This document shows positions 24,201 through 34,219 of a DNA stretch of 64,000 nucleotides, piece after piece. The DNA is taken from the NCBI GenBank assembly GCA_030407085.1, contig CM059585.1, positions 100,162,501 to 100,226,500 on the forward strand. Direction: 5' to 3'. The stretch's first letter is position 1. Each line of letters starts with the position of its first letter. The DNA is from Trichopria drosophilae. Lineage: Eukaryota > Arthropoda > Insecta > Hymenoptera > Diapriidae. The translations under genes were made by a program, and so were the position numbers. The notes beneath the pieces were generated by a model. The model had not been told where the DNA came from. It saw only the letters and a program-made list of their open reading frames with translations, and searched no databases.

Positions 24201-24950
24201 AATACATAAACGCACATAACCTGAAAGAAACGATTACTTTGGATTATCGAATGATGCGAACGCAAAAGTGTAAAACAAAACATTTCTTCGAGAATTATGA
24301 AATACGGAATTAATTCTTCGATTTTTGGAACGCTTTAAATACGGTATCGTATAAAATCGAATGAATTCAATTCTGGAATTACAGGTCGTATAAAATAATA
24401 TGCATTGGAATAAGAATCTCGGATAATCAATACGCCACTAGAAAGAAACAGAATGCAAAATTTCGATTCCGTATACTTTCTGGCTTATTGGGACAAAACT
24501 TTAAAATAAGCGAAGAAATCACCATATTTCTTGACTGAAAAACTTGAAATAAGAGGAGACCTACAGCCTTCCCATATTTTTTAGTGAATCGTAATTGTTT
24601 TTAGGTTAGGAAGACGAGTATTTAAATCTCACTTAGAACCTCTTTCGGTCCTAATTGATGACTTGGCAACTTTTTTTGGATGATCAGCATGATGAAGATC
24701 TATTTATATGACTGGAAAACAAGTTGTAAATAAGATACAATTTAAGACACGTCCATAGAACGGTTTACGTATTTGAATCAATATTTGCCAACGAGCACAG
24801 CTATGAAATATTGTTTGAAGCTCAATTTGAATATAGTTGAAGGTTTTGAAACTTTATACTATGTTACGAAGTAAAATGAGTCTGTTTTTAAAAAGAGCAC
24901 AATAATGATTTCGGTTTTCTGAACCACACACTTTTCCCTCGTTGAAATCG
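18290..24950. other. Long AT-rich gene desert
   Basis: No coding exon recognised. Around 19540-19610 there is a degenerate (ATC)n tract. A G+C-richer stretch with several GATA/TATC-like words at 20300-20460 could be regulatory, but nothing proves it. The frames at 22948-23244 and 23624-23842 have no family resemblance and no supporting splice sites. Confidence 0.45.
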
Positions 24951-25147
24951 ACCTCACGTTATCGAAACAACACATGGGCGTGAAGCTTCGCGAAGAAATA
25001 GAGGGACACCGTGATAAAATCTTAAACAACGGATACACAATTCCGGATTTTCATGGCAACAAAACAAATAAAACTGATTTATCGAATAAACCTCGCATGG
25101 CGCACTTGGTACTGTTTGGTCGCGCGATTATTACACACATAGTCGTC

Positions 25148-25194
25148 ATGGCAACGGGTGCTTCTGGCAACAATCAACATGGCGGAGGACGAGG
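25148..25194 (+). CDS. Candidate first coding exon ending at a strong splice donor
   Basis: In CpG-rich DNA, GACGAGG|GTAAGT is a near-perfect donor at 25194. Two frames could feed it: ATG at 25179 in good context (CAACATGG), reading MAEDEG with the Gly codon split, or ATG at 25148, reading MATGASGNNQHGGGRG. The second frame extends up to an ATG at 24974. No downstream exon was identified and the family is unknown. The case rests on donor, start context and base composition only. Confidence 0.4.
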
Positions 25195-25379
25195 GTAAGT
25201 CGCGCACGTCAAATAGTCAAGTGGCACTTAAAAATCGTTGTACAATCCTCTTTCACGCTTGCTAAACGCAATCTTCCGAAACCAGAGCTTCTTCTTTCCC
25301 GTCCGGAACGGTTGAAGCGTTGCTTCCACCAGCTTCACGACTGCACTCGTCTATAATTACGTTTCATGCACTCTCGGCT

Positions 25380-25850
25380 AACTCGCACAATGCGACAGAG
25401 ATATACGGGGCGAATCGGCCGGCGGCTTCCGTTCCGTCACAAAAATAAATCCCTTCCGCGCTCTCGTGCACTCCCCCGGCCAGCGACTTTGCTCGTCGAG
25501 AACTCGGTTCGGTTCTTCGGCTAGCTTCAGTTCCCCGTACGGCACCGCCACGATGTTGTGCTGCGTCTCGAAGAGGGCAGCGGCAGGGACCGACCGCGAG
25601 TCCCGGCCTTTCGATGAATCGCGCAACTTTGCCATGCTGAATATCGCCGAGTTCTCACGAGAGATCGACGCCAGATTCGCAAGTCTCCAGAAGCTGCCGG
25701 AAGAAGGTTGGCGCCATTTTTCGGATGCGTTCGCAAATTCCTTATCAGTCAGTAATTTGCGAACGCATTTTTTCTTTTCCAACCCTCGTGTGCGCGCGGT
25801 GGTTTTTAAAAATGGCGGGCTCTCACACGCGCGCGACAGATTCCGAGGGA
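25380..25850. promoter_or_regulatory. CpG-island-like region
   Basis: About 470 bp of G+C- and CpG-rich DNA, including an initiator-like TCAGTT at 25526-25531. In an otherwise AT-rich window this marks a probable transcription start or first exon. Confidence 0.5.
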
Positions 25851-25921
25851 TTGTCCACTATTGCGGAATCAAGTTTGGATTTTCTGAATTTTCAAAATCA
25901 AAAGAAAGCGGTCTTAAGTGA
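25553..25921 (+). CDS. Candidate ORF, 122 codons, unknown product, CpG-rich
   Basis: The ATG at 25553 (context CCACGATGT) opens MLCCVSKRAAAG, then acidic/basic text with NIAEFSREIDARFASLQKLPEEG, a plausible helical stretch. CpG density is far above the AT-rich flanks. From about codon 55 the frame crosses a perfect 15-bp inverted repeat and becomes less protein-like, so the real coding part may stop at a donor near 25707 or 25752. An overlapping minus-strand frame (25378-25782) is as long, so strand and even coding status are uncertain. It could be the 5' leader of the gene starting at 25.15 kb or of its own transcript. Confidence 0.35.
   Translation: MLCCVSKRAAAGTDRESRPFDESRNFAMLNIAEFSREIDARFASLQKLPEEGWRHFSDAFANSLSVSNLRTHFFFSNPRVRAVVFKNGGLSHARDRFRGIVHYCGIKFGFSEFSKSKESGLK
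25725..25768. other. Perfect 15-bp inverted repeat (hairpin)
   Basis: ATGCGTTCGCAAATT at 25725-25739 is exactly complementary to AATTTGCGAACGCAT at 25754-25768, with a 14-nt loop. It would form a stable stem in DNA or RNA. It lies at the edge of the CpG-rich block and carries no other terminator signals. Confidence 0.85.
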
Positions 25922-25950
25922 TCTCAAGTGTTTTCAAGTGTTTCTAAGTG
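25914..25950 (+). promoter_or_regulatory. Four AAGTG boxes at 10-bp spacing
   Basis: TTAAGTG, TCAAGTG, TCAAGTG and CTAAGTG end at 25920, 25930, 25940 and 25950, exactly one helical turn apart. The first three match the NK2-class homeodomain consensus TYAAGTG. It may be a short decamer repeat without function. Confidence 0.45.
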
Positions 25951-26507
25951 ATTATGTGTTCTCCTGCACTTCACAGTGATGTCAGATCTATTAGTGTCCT
26001 GGATGGGTCCATGCCCAATTCCATTTCAAAGTTACTTTCCGGACTCGGAAGATTGCAAATAAAATGGTTCCGTTAAGTGGATTATCTCTCGTGTCGTGCT
26101 TCAAAGAGGATCACGTTTTCCTTATCTCGATTGCAATGGATTCCACCGTTTCGGGTTATTTTTTAGTGAATGAGACACAATAGAGAAACCTTGACTGGTC
26201 TCATTGCCGTCTGCTCCAATAGTGATTGAGTTATGCATTTTACGAAGTCAGGAATACATTTCAATCATCGCGTCAAAAATGGTTCGAGATTAAGATCACA
26301 GGTTCTCTATTGTGTTCAACCCTCTAGTGATATTGATCAGTTCTAAACGGCTCTTTTCATGAGTGAATACTTACTATTAGATTGTCATCAGAAGCAGTCA
26401 TCATTTTTTATAAAACCTATTTTTTATAGGTTAAATGAGATCAGAGAGTTGCAAATGAAACATTGATATATTCTAATTCAGTTGTGAAATTCTCTGAAAG
26501 TAAGAGA

Positions 26508-27485
26508 TATGTAACAATCATATAACAGTTTCGTAACTAAGTAATCGTTATGTAACAATCACATCACATTTATGTAGCAAACGTTTATGTAACTGTCATG
26601 TGACATTTACGTAACTAAGTACAGTAGAACCCCGCTGGATTGTCATGGTCGGTTCCGAGTCTTCCCCGCAAACCCCGCTGGACTGTCAGCAATGGGGGAA
26701 GCATCGCTTCCACCTCTACGCCGAAAATACGTAGCGTTCATGACCAATCACAGACAATCTCTCTGTTTCCTATTGTAACTCCAAACCAATGCGTACATCT
26801 AACTAGACATGCCCCTGAGGCGGCGAGCAGCGGGGTAGGAGTAAAGGGATTCCTAGAAGTACCAATCCAGCGGAGCTGAATTCCGACAATCCAGCGGGGT
26901 GCCAATCCAGCGGGGTTCTACTGTATCAGTTATGTAACAAGCATATAACAGTTTCGTAACTAGGTAACCGTTATGTACCAATCACATTACATTTACGTAA
27001 AAAACGTTTATGTAACTGTTATGTGACATTTACGTAACTTAGTATAAGTTATGTAGCAATCACACAACATTTGCGTAACTAAGTAACAGTTATGTAACAA
27101 TCACAACATTTACGTAACAAACGTTTATGTAACTGTCATGTGACATTTACGTAATTGTAAGTATCAGTTAAGTAACAAGCACATGACAGTTTCGTAACTA
27201 AGTAACAGTTATGTAACAAGCACATAATATTTGCGTCACATACTAACAGTTATGTAACTGTCATGTGCCATTTACGTAATGGATGTGCAGTTATGTAACA
27301 ATAACATAAGATTTACGCAACAAATTAGCATTCATGTAACTGTTATGTGGCATCTACCTAACGAAATAACGGTTACGTAACAAGCACATAACATTTACGA
27401 AACTAAGTATCAGTTGATTAAAAAGCATATAACAATTACGGAATTAAGTAACTGTTATGTGACGATAACATAACAATTACGTAAC
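26508..27485. repeat. ~120-bp tandem array rich in RTTAYGTAAY sites
   Basis: Tandem DNA of repeated GTTATGTAAC, ATTTACGTAAC, AACTGTCATGTGACA and GTTTCGTAAC words. AACTGTCATGTG recurs at about 26591, 27132 and 27257 (AACTGTTATGTG at 27012). The period is about 116-125 bp once the inserted element at 26622-26923 is removed. Seven exact RTTAYGTAAY decamers occur (starts 26547, 26929, 27089, 27208, 27249, 27290, 27372), plus many one-mismatch forms. It encodes no protein. Confidence 0.85.
26622..26923. mobile_element. MITE, CAGTAGAACCCCGCTGGAT family
   Basis: Ends CAGTAGAACCCCGCTGGAT and ATCCAGCGGGGTTCTACTG, flanked by TA. The TIR core AACCCCGCTGGAYTGTC is repeated inside each end. Neighbouring array units read AAGTATCAGTT across the site, which matches one duplicated TA. 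Pogo/Tigger-like termini, no transposase. Confidence 0.9.
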
Positions 27486-27496
27486 TAAATTATATA

Positions 27497-27694
27497 CAGT
27501 AGTCCTCCCCTTAAGGTTTACATTTGGGCTTTCAAGATGGCGGCTTCTTCCCTTAAGTTTAACTCATGGAGTATAGATATATTGAACCCTTCTGCGCGCC
27601 GAGCGCATGCGCTGTAAAACATATGCGAAGAAACTCGCAAAACTTACGGGAAGTACAAAACTTAAGGGAAGTAAACTTAAGGGGAGGACTACTG
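27497..27694. mobile_element. MITE, CAGTAGTCCTCCCCTTAAG family
   Basis: Ends CAGTAGTCCTCCCCTTAAG and CTTAAGGGGAGGACTACTG, perfect over the outer 19 bp, with TA on both sides. Interior copies of CCCTTAAG extend the symmetry. A G+C-rich GCGCGCCGAGCGCATGCGC core sits at about 27594-27612. Confidence 0.9.
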
Positions 27695-27699
27695 TATAT

Positions 27700-28870
27700 A
27701 TATATATGTTAAATAGCAGAGTGGACCTCTATACTATACATATATCAACCGATGGCTTAAATTTGACTGGATATATCGTTAAAGTTTGTTCGATTATTAC
27801 AATTGTTACCATTCAACTAACAATAAGAATCATACAAGTTCTTAATATTTAACAGGTTTCAGACATTGGACTGTAAGAAAACAGCGTAATTTTACTATTA
27901 GATTCGCTTTTAAAGGGGTTGTAAAGTAGCGCCGATAAGGTAGGCAAGTTTCACTAAAAACGTAAATTAAAGATGACTGAATAAAATTTTCAAATTTCGG
28001 GCTCTGTAAAGGCGATTCTAATTACTATAGACGGTTTCCTAGAAAATACCAAAGACATTAATTGCTAACTGACCGAGATTTTTCGGAAATAAATAAAAAT
28101 CACTTATTTCATGAAAATTTAATTTAGGTCGATCACATACCGATTGTAAATTGCACATCAACAAATCGAGTGTGGTATGAAACTCTTTTGGATTATTTGA
28201 GGTTATGTATAAAAAAATGTTTGTTTTAGGTTATATAGATAACATAACAATTTGTTTTTATCATTTCTACTATTAGTCTCGTTTACTGACATTGGAACAA
28301 TATATTTTTTGACAACCGATGATTTTTCGGTAAAATAGCGGCCATTTTAAGGTATGACATTTATATCTATAACATGATCTCATTTTTCATTTAATTTATC
28401 ATGTGTCAACCAAATATCAATTTTTATCACATTTGTACCCAGTAACGCGAATGTATCTGAATACAAAATAACAAATTAAATTTCAGTATAAACATGGATA
28501 ATATAATTGCTATAACTTAAAATATCCAAAATTAGACAAAAGCTTAGGCAATTGGCTAATAGCATTTCTTGAGCAATACATTCGGTACTAAGTGATACAA
28601 CTGGTTAAAAATAACAAATCAAATGTTCGTACATAACCTCAAAAGTCGTAAAAATGTCATGTTTTGAGTAGGATAACCTCAAATATCTAAAATCCTAACC
28701 TAAGACAATTTTGACCTTGAATTCAGATTCTATACGTACAATATTACTTCCAAAGTGGTTATATTTCTAAACCATATAAACTATATAAACTAAGCAGAAT
28801 TACATAACCAACAATGATAACATACACGATTCCGAAAATGTAAAGGAGATGCCAATATATTTAGTCCAAT
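27700..28870. other. AT-rich stretch, nothing recognised
   Basis: Starts with a short TA microsatellite. No coding or structured repeat seen. Confidence 0.45.
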
Positions 28871-28878
28871 TTCACATA

Positions 28879-29137
28879 CAGTGGTCCCCGTCCTAACGCA
28901 TATGTTTCGTTCCATCAAAAACGGCCGCCCCCGTCCAAACGCATATCCTCCCTCAACCCCCACTACGGCAAAAGTCTCTTTGCATTTATCATACTGAGCA
29001 TGCGCGTAGATGTCTCACCAGCAACGCTAGCAACTAAGAATCGTGTTGTGGGGAGAGGAACAAAGGGGAATCTATGCATTTAGACGGGAAAGAAATATGC
29101 GGTTGGAAGGGAATATGCGTTAGGACGGGGACCACTG
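28879..29137. mobile_element. MITE, CAGTGGTCCCCGTCCTAACGC family
   Basis: Left end CAGTGGTCCCCGTCCTAACG and right end CGTTAGGACGGGGACCACTG are exact inverses, flanked by TA. ATATGCG words recur inside both ends. No ORF. Confidence 0.9.
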
Positions 29138-29909
29138 TACAATGTTTTATACGGAAACATTTCTGCTCTTGGCCGCGAAAGGCAGCACCAGAGGCACAAA
29201 GAACGTTGTAGGTTAAGCACAGTCATAAATATAAAATAAATTGTTTAAAATTGTATTTACATGAGGTTAAATTGCCTAGAACAAAACCGTAGTTCACACA
29301 ATTAGAGAACCCATAATTTTAACAATTGAAAACCGTGCCTTGAAGGTCGCAATTTCTCTGTGAAACTGACAGCAACGGAAGGAAAATAAATCGGAAACTA
29401 GGATCTTCTTTTTACAACATGAATTAGAAAGGAATAGATTCTGTGGCCCGGAAATTTTCAATTTCTGCTTGTGCGAAGGTTATAGAAAAAGGATCGAAAT
29501 AACATTTACGATTTTGCGTTTCAACGTTTTGTATACAAAGTTTAACCTACAGTGTTTATATTACTTTTTGTAGTCTACATATATCTCTATCGACGCTTTT
29601 TATTTTCATCATGCACAACAAATCATGCATATCAAAATCGTAATAGTTCTTAAATTACTAATACAATATTTCATGAAATAAAATTCATTGCGTTTTTTTT
29701 TCATTTAAATTTAGTACCATTCAATTATCTCATCACATTTCAATTGTTTTTGTTGCCTATCGAATTTAGACTGAGAAATAAAATATCCATGAATTTTCTC
29801 AGGATAAGTAAAATACCAGTAACTTTTCTGACAGTATAAGGGAAAATTATTAAAAGTAATGATGCAGAGCATAAAGTTCACTTTTTATTGTCATTTATTG
29901 TCATAACTA

Positions 29910-29924
29910 CCAGGGGGCGCCACC
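29910..29924. promoter_or_regulatory. CTCF-like motif
   Basis: CCAGGGGGCGCCACC is a close match to the CTCF core consensus, in AT-rich surroundings just left of a MITE. Whether it is bound is unknown. Confidence 0.4.
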
Positions 29925-29937
29925 GATAAATTGAATA

Positions 29938-30213
29938 CAGTTTTAAAGTGACCCCCGCCCTAAGTTATACGCGCCGTTCTTTCAGAAAGTCCTAGGTTAT
30001 ATTCGAACCCCTGCCAATTACTACCCCCTTTCCGCGCGCGTGGGCGTAACCAAAGTATTCCAATATTTGTCGATCTCTGTCGAACGACGTCACGCATCGA
30101 TGTGATTGGGGGGGGGGGGCTCAAGGAAAAGAGGCTAGGTTAACTTTGAGCAAGGCAAATATAACTTAGGACGTTGTTATAACTTTGGACTCTATACCTT
30201 AATAGGGCCACTG
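29938..30213. mobile_element. Degenerate MITE with CCCTAAGTTATA / TATAACTTTGG inverted ends
   Basis: Right end GGGCCACTG+TA matches the CAGTGG-type terminus. The left end carries CAG..AGTGACCCCCGCCC and CCTAAGTTATA, inverted relative to TATAACTTAGGAC on the right. A G10 run is at about 30109-30118. More diverged than its neighbours. Confidence 0.65.
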
Positions 30214-30215
30214 TA

Positions 30216-33200
30216 TATTTTTAATGATAAAATGTTAAATAAAAAGCATTGAGAGATCCGACAAGATTAGTTACTTTAGCAAACGTCTTCTTTGTCCGTT
30301 TAAGTTTGAGGTTATGCCAACTGCAAATGTCGCTTTGAAAAGCTGTAGACTCTATTAAATTAAACTCTTATTGTTAGTCTTAAAAAAAAACGTATAATGT
30401 ATTTTAAATATTCTAAACTTATCTAACCCAACCCATAGTATAACACGCTCTTTCAAGGGCTGTAACGCTTAGTTAAAAATAAGTATATAGTAGTTCCCGA
30501 AATCTTATTAACTATACTTCAACAACCGCATGAAATCGATAAAAAACTGGCCCATCCTATTAAAATTATCAGTATTGTTGTTATAATTTTCGTAACTGTT
30601 TCGATTGTTATGATTTCCTACGCCTTATTACAAAACAAACTACTCTTTTAAACAATATAAAATAACATCACTTAATTTAACCTAAAATAATAGATAATCA
30701 ATAATAATTATTTTAGAGGTTATGATAACACCTCTAAACATGTAAACAATACAGTTTCTATGCATTATCGGATTATACGGCTGGTTGTTAATATTCACAA
30801 AAACGATTATGAGAATTTTCTCACGAATATTAAGACATCAAACGAGACAAGTATTTCATAGAGATATGAAGGATATTTTCGCACGATGAGAAAGCTCTGT
30901 ACGTTTCAAATACGTTGAGGTTATGTTGGTAAGATAATCGGTAAAATTATAATTACCATACTGTTCCTTATTACTTGAAGAAATTAAGTGAAATTTCCAT
31001 AAATATACAATAAACCAAAAAAATTTCCTCATGTAATATACATTTTTATTTAAAAAAATGAATATAAAATTACCTTTATGAAATTTGTTGCATCGTTGTG
31101 CTGGCGCCGCCGTAGGCGAATTTTCTATTTATTAATGTCATTTTTATTTACGATTAATGGTTGGGTACTATCACGTTTCGGACTTATTTTATTCCAAGTT
31201 TGAAAACATTCAAGCTTAATTAAACTGAGCGGAAAGTGGAGAAAGTAGGGACGTGCATTAGGCTATTTAAGGATCAAGTGTCTTAATTTTTTCGTGTTTA
31301 CGACAACGAGAAACTTCCGGAGCACCGAAGAAGTGCATCAAAGCCAATCGCTATTTTAACATGTACATCTTGTTTATTGTTTTTATTTCTGCTTTATCTT
31401 TGGTATATATTTAAACTTACCTACGTGTAAAATGCGTAAATATTACCTTTAATATCCAATAGAAAATATATACGTTAGTAACGTAGTTTACGTCAATGAA
31501 ATATCCTTGTTATTAACGTCATCAACTTATTTTCTAAACATTTATGTGGCAGTGTGAGTTTTAAAACGTTGGATAATATTTTCTATACAAATTCAAAATA
31601 ATATTTCTGTTGCGAACTCGAATTATGCTATTTTATATTCTAAAATTTTTATATTAAATGCACTTACCCTTTCAAATGGTGTTTAGTTTCCTTAAACATC
31701 CTCTTCCTAACCTAAAATATCTTATTTCTAAGATTTTCCAGATATAACAAAATTAAAAAAAACTTAACGTAATTTGAAAAAGGGATGTCAAAATTTGGGA
31801 AACATTCGGACATTTTCGAATGTCTCATAAGAGGACGTTAAAAGACGTTTGAGACGATAGAAGCGTCTCTAACATAGCCTAAAACTATATTCGATTGTAT
31901 AATATTCATGTTCTCTTTGTAATTTTCTTGCAAATTGCTCTCCGGTATTAATTAAAACCGAAATTAGATATTATAAAAACGAGGCGACTAACAATAAACC
32001 ACTTTTTAACTTTGAAACGTTTAAAACCATGAACGCATTAGGTTATGTTTGTTTCGTTACGAGCTGCCGAATATTTCCGAAGATTCCAGACAATGTGTCT
32101 TCGACTTCCTGTGTCTCAACATAGAAACGCCTCAAATTAGCTAAAATACTCTAAATACAGACACTTTTATCGTCTGAAATATATATATGTCTCAGGTTAT
32201 AAGGCACAAAAATGTTTAATAATTCGTGATCCATGGACGCAAATAATGTATTTTATTTGCAGACATTGGGAACTTATGACGAATGTATTCAAACGTTTAT
32301 TCTAAAAATACATTTTCAAAGTATTTAATTAATGTCTTTAATGACGTTTATAAGACTCGAATTTTTGCAGTGAAGAATTGTACTTTAAGATCCTGAGTAT
32401 TTTAATTATGAAAAATAATTGGATTCAGCCCATCAAAAACCTTTGAAAAAAAACAGTCAATAAATATTTGTTAAATTTAATGAAACTAAGTAACATTTTC
32501 TGAAAAGAAAAAACGTTTCATATCAAGGAAATTTCGTTTCATTCACATAAATATTAATAATAATATAAAAAATTGTTTCTACTGCTTAGTTAGTACTTAA
32601 ACATCCTAATACATTAAACTAAATCTTGTGATATTTTAAAATAGTATAGTACCGTATTAAGTACCTTTATAAGGGAAAAGTTAAACATTTTCATTTTTAC
32701 AATCGTGGAAATCGCTGATAGAAATAAATTGTATGTGTGTCATCTCGAGAACGGCATTTGTGGTTTTATGACTTACGGTGAACTAACTACTCTAAGCAAG
32801 TATAAAACTAACCAGAAGTCCATATGGTGATCTCATGGGAAAGCGGTCCTGATATAGTAAAATCTAACCGCATTCGAAATTACCCAGAAACCGATAATAT
32901 TCCTCGTTTCTCCATAATGTCCGCAATGGTAAAAATGGCATTTAAACGTATAAATTGCTGTAAAATTATAAAAAGTTGTATATGCAGACTATCCACTTAA
33001 CACAAATATTGTACCTGGGCGCTGGAAAGTCGATTTACGGGTATCCACTTGAAATAGTGATGTGCCGTTTTTCTGTTAATTAATAAAGTTATTTCAGTTC
33101 ATAAATAATATTTTATAGAGGGAAACTTTTACTGTAATAAAAATAATTTGCTGCATGTTTCTATACATTTCTTCGTCTTATTTATTTCATAATCCATGGC

Positions 33201-33475
33201 TATAACCAGAGCTAACCTATTCTACCCCTAACCAGACTTAACCTAACTTTACCTAACCTAACTTTTCTTAATCTATAGGTTATAATCTATCAGGAACTAA
33301 CCCAACCTGTTCTAACATAAAGTATCTACGATTTTCGAGTTGTGGAAAATGTGAGAGAGCTCAACGCCATTTAAAAGAGAAAGAGTTATACCTTTAAAAT
33401 ATTATGAATAAAAGAAAAGTTGCATAGTAATAATAAAAAAATATGCAAAATTATACGAGTTTATATTTTCATGTG
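30216..33475. other. AT-rich intergenic stretch
   Basis: No gene recognised. Around 33222-33300 there is degenerate CCTAA-type sequence (TTAACCTAACTTTACCTAACC), possibly decayed telomere-like repeat. Confidence 0.45.
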
Positions 33476-33478
33476 AAA

Positions 33479-33490
33479 CGCCACCTGGTG
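33479..33490. promoter_or_regulatory. CTCF-like CGCCACCTGGTG box
   Basis: CGCCACCTGGTG, like the box at 10033-10043, is followed by AT-rich sequence with AACCTCTTAAGG words resembling the dispersed repeat. It may simply be part of that repeat. Confidence 0.3.
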
Positions 33491-33819
33491 TTTCCAGATA
33501 TAATTCACATATTAAAATTGTAGATTATTTTATCAGAAAGCCGATATGAGAGTAACTTAAAACCTTACAGATCCTCTGAAAAATTAATATTCTCAGAAGT
33601 CATCAACAAGTCATCTTTAAGAGTTCTACGAACTCTAAAACCTTAAAAACCTCTTAAGGTTTTTAAACTTAAAACTTTTTAAACCTTTTCATTACTAAAT
33701 AAGAAAAGTAGATACCGTCTAAAAATAGCAAAAAACGATTATTTACCCAAAAATTTTGCCAAATAAAATATATTTTTTTTTTATTTTCCATGATAATTTT
33801 CTCCAAATGTCTTGAATCT

Positions 33820-34150
33820 TGAATCGGTCATTACTTTTGATAAATATTCTTCGACTATATTATTTATCTCGAAAATCGGAATATCTTTTTATGTATGCAT
33901 TTTATTGACTGTAATCTCATTGTAATAAAAAATTTTTAAAAATATTAAAAAATCCTACAGTTTTAGTTTATTTTGGAAAATGTTTGGATAAATAATGTTT
34001 TTTTTATTTTTTAGACGGAATTCGAAGGAGTACATTTGAAAATAGTAAGAAAGGTATCATTAAACAATTTTTTATCATTCTTTTTATTGGAGAAACTGTG
34101 ATACCTGTTTTTTTCATTTCGGGATAAAAACGAGGGGTTTCCTTCCAGTA
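33820..34150. repeat. Diverged partial copy of the 61-kb palindrome arm
   Basis: GAATCGGTCATTACTT, TATATTATTTATCTCGAA, TTTTTATGTATGCATTT and then ACATTTGAAAATAGTAAGAAAGGTAT follow the order of the right arm at 61800-62060, with many substitutions. Only one orientation is present. Confidence 0.65.
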
Positions 34151-34219
34151 AAATACATAATACTTTCATCAAACATTTTTGCATTAAATTAATTTCAGAC
34201 CGATCACAAATGAAATACA

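Noticed and set aside
26508..27485. CRISPR array
   Set aside because: Repeats are degenerate with no unique constant-length spacers, and the context is eukaryotic.
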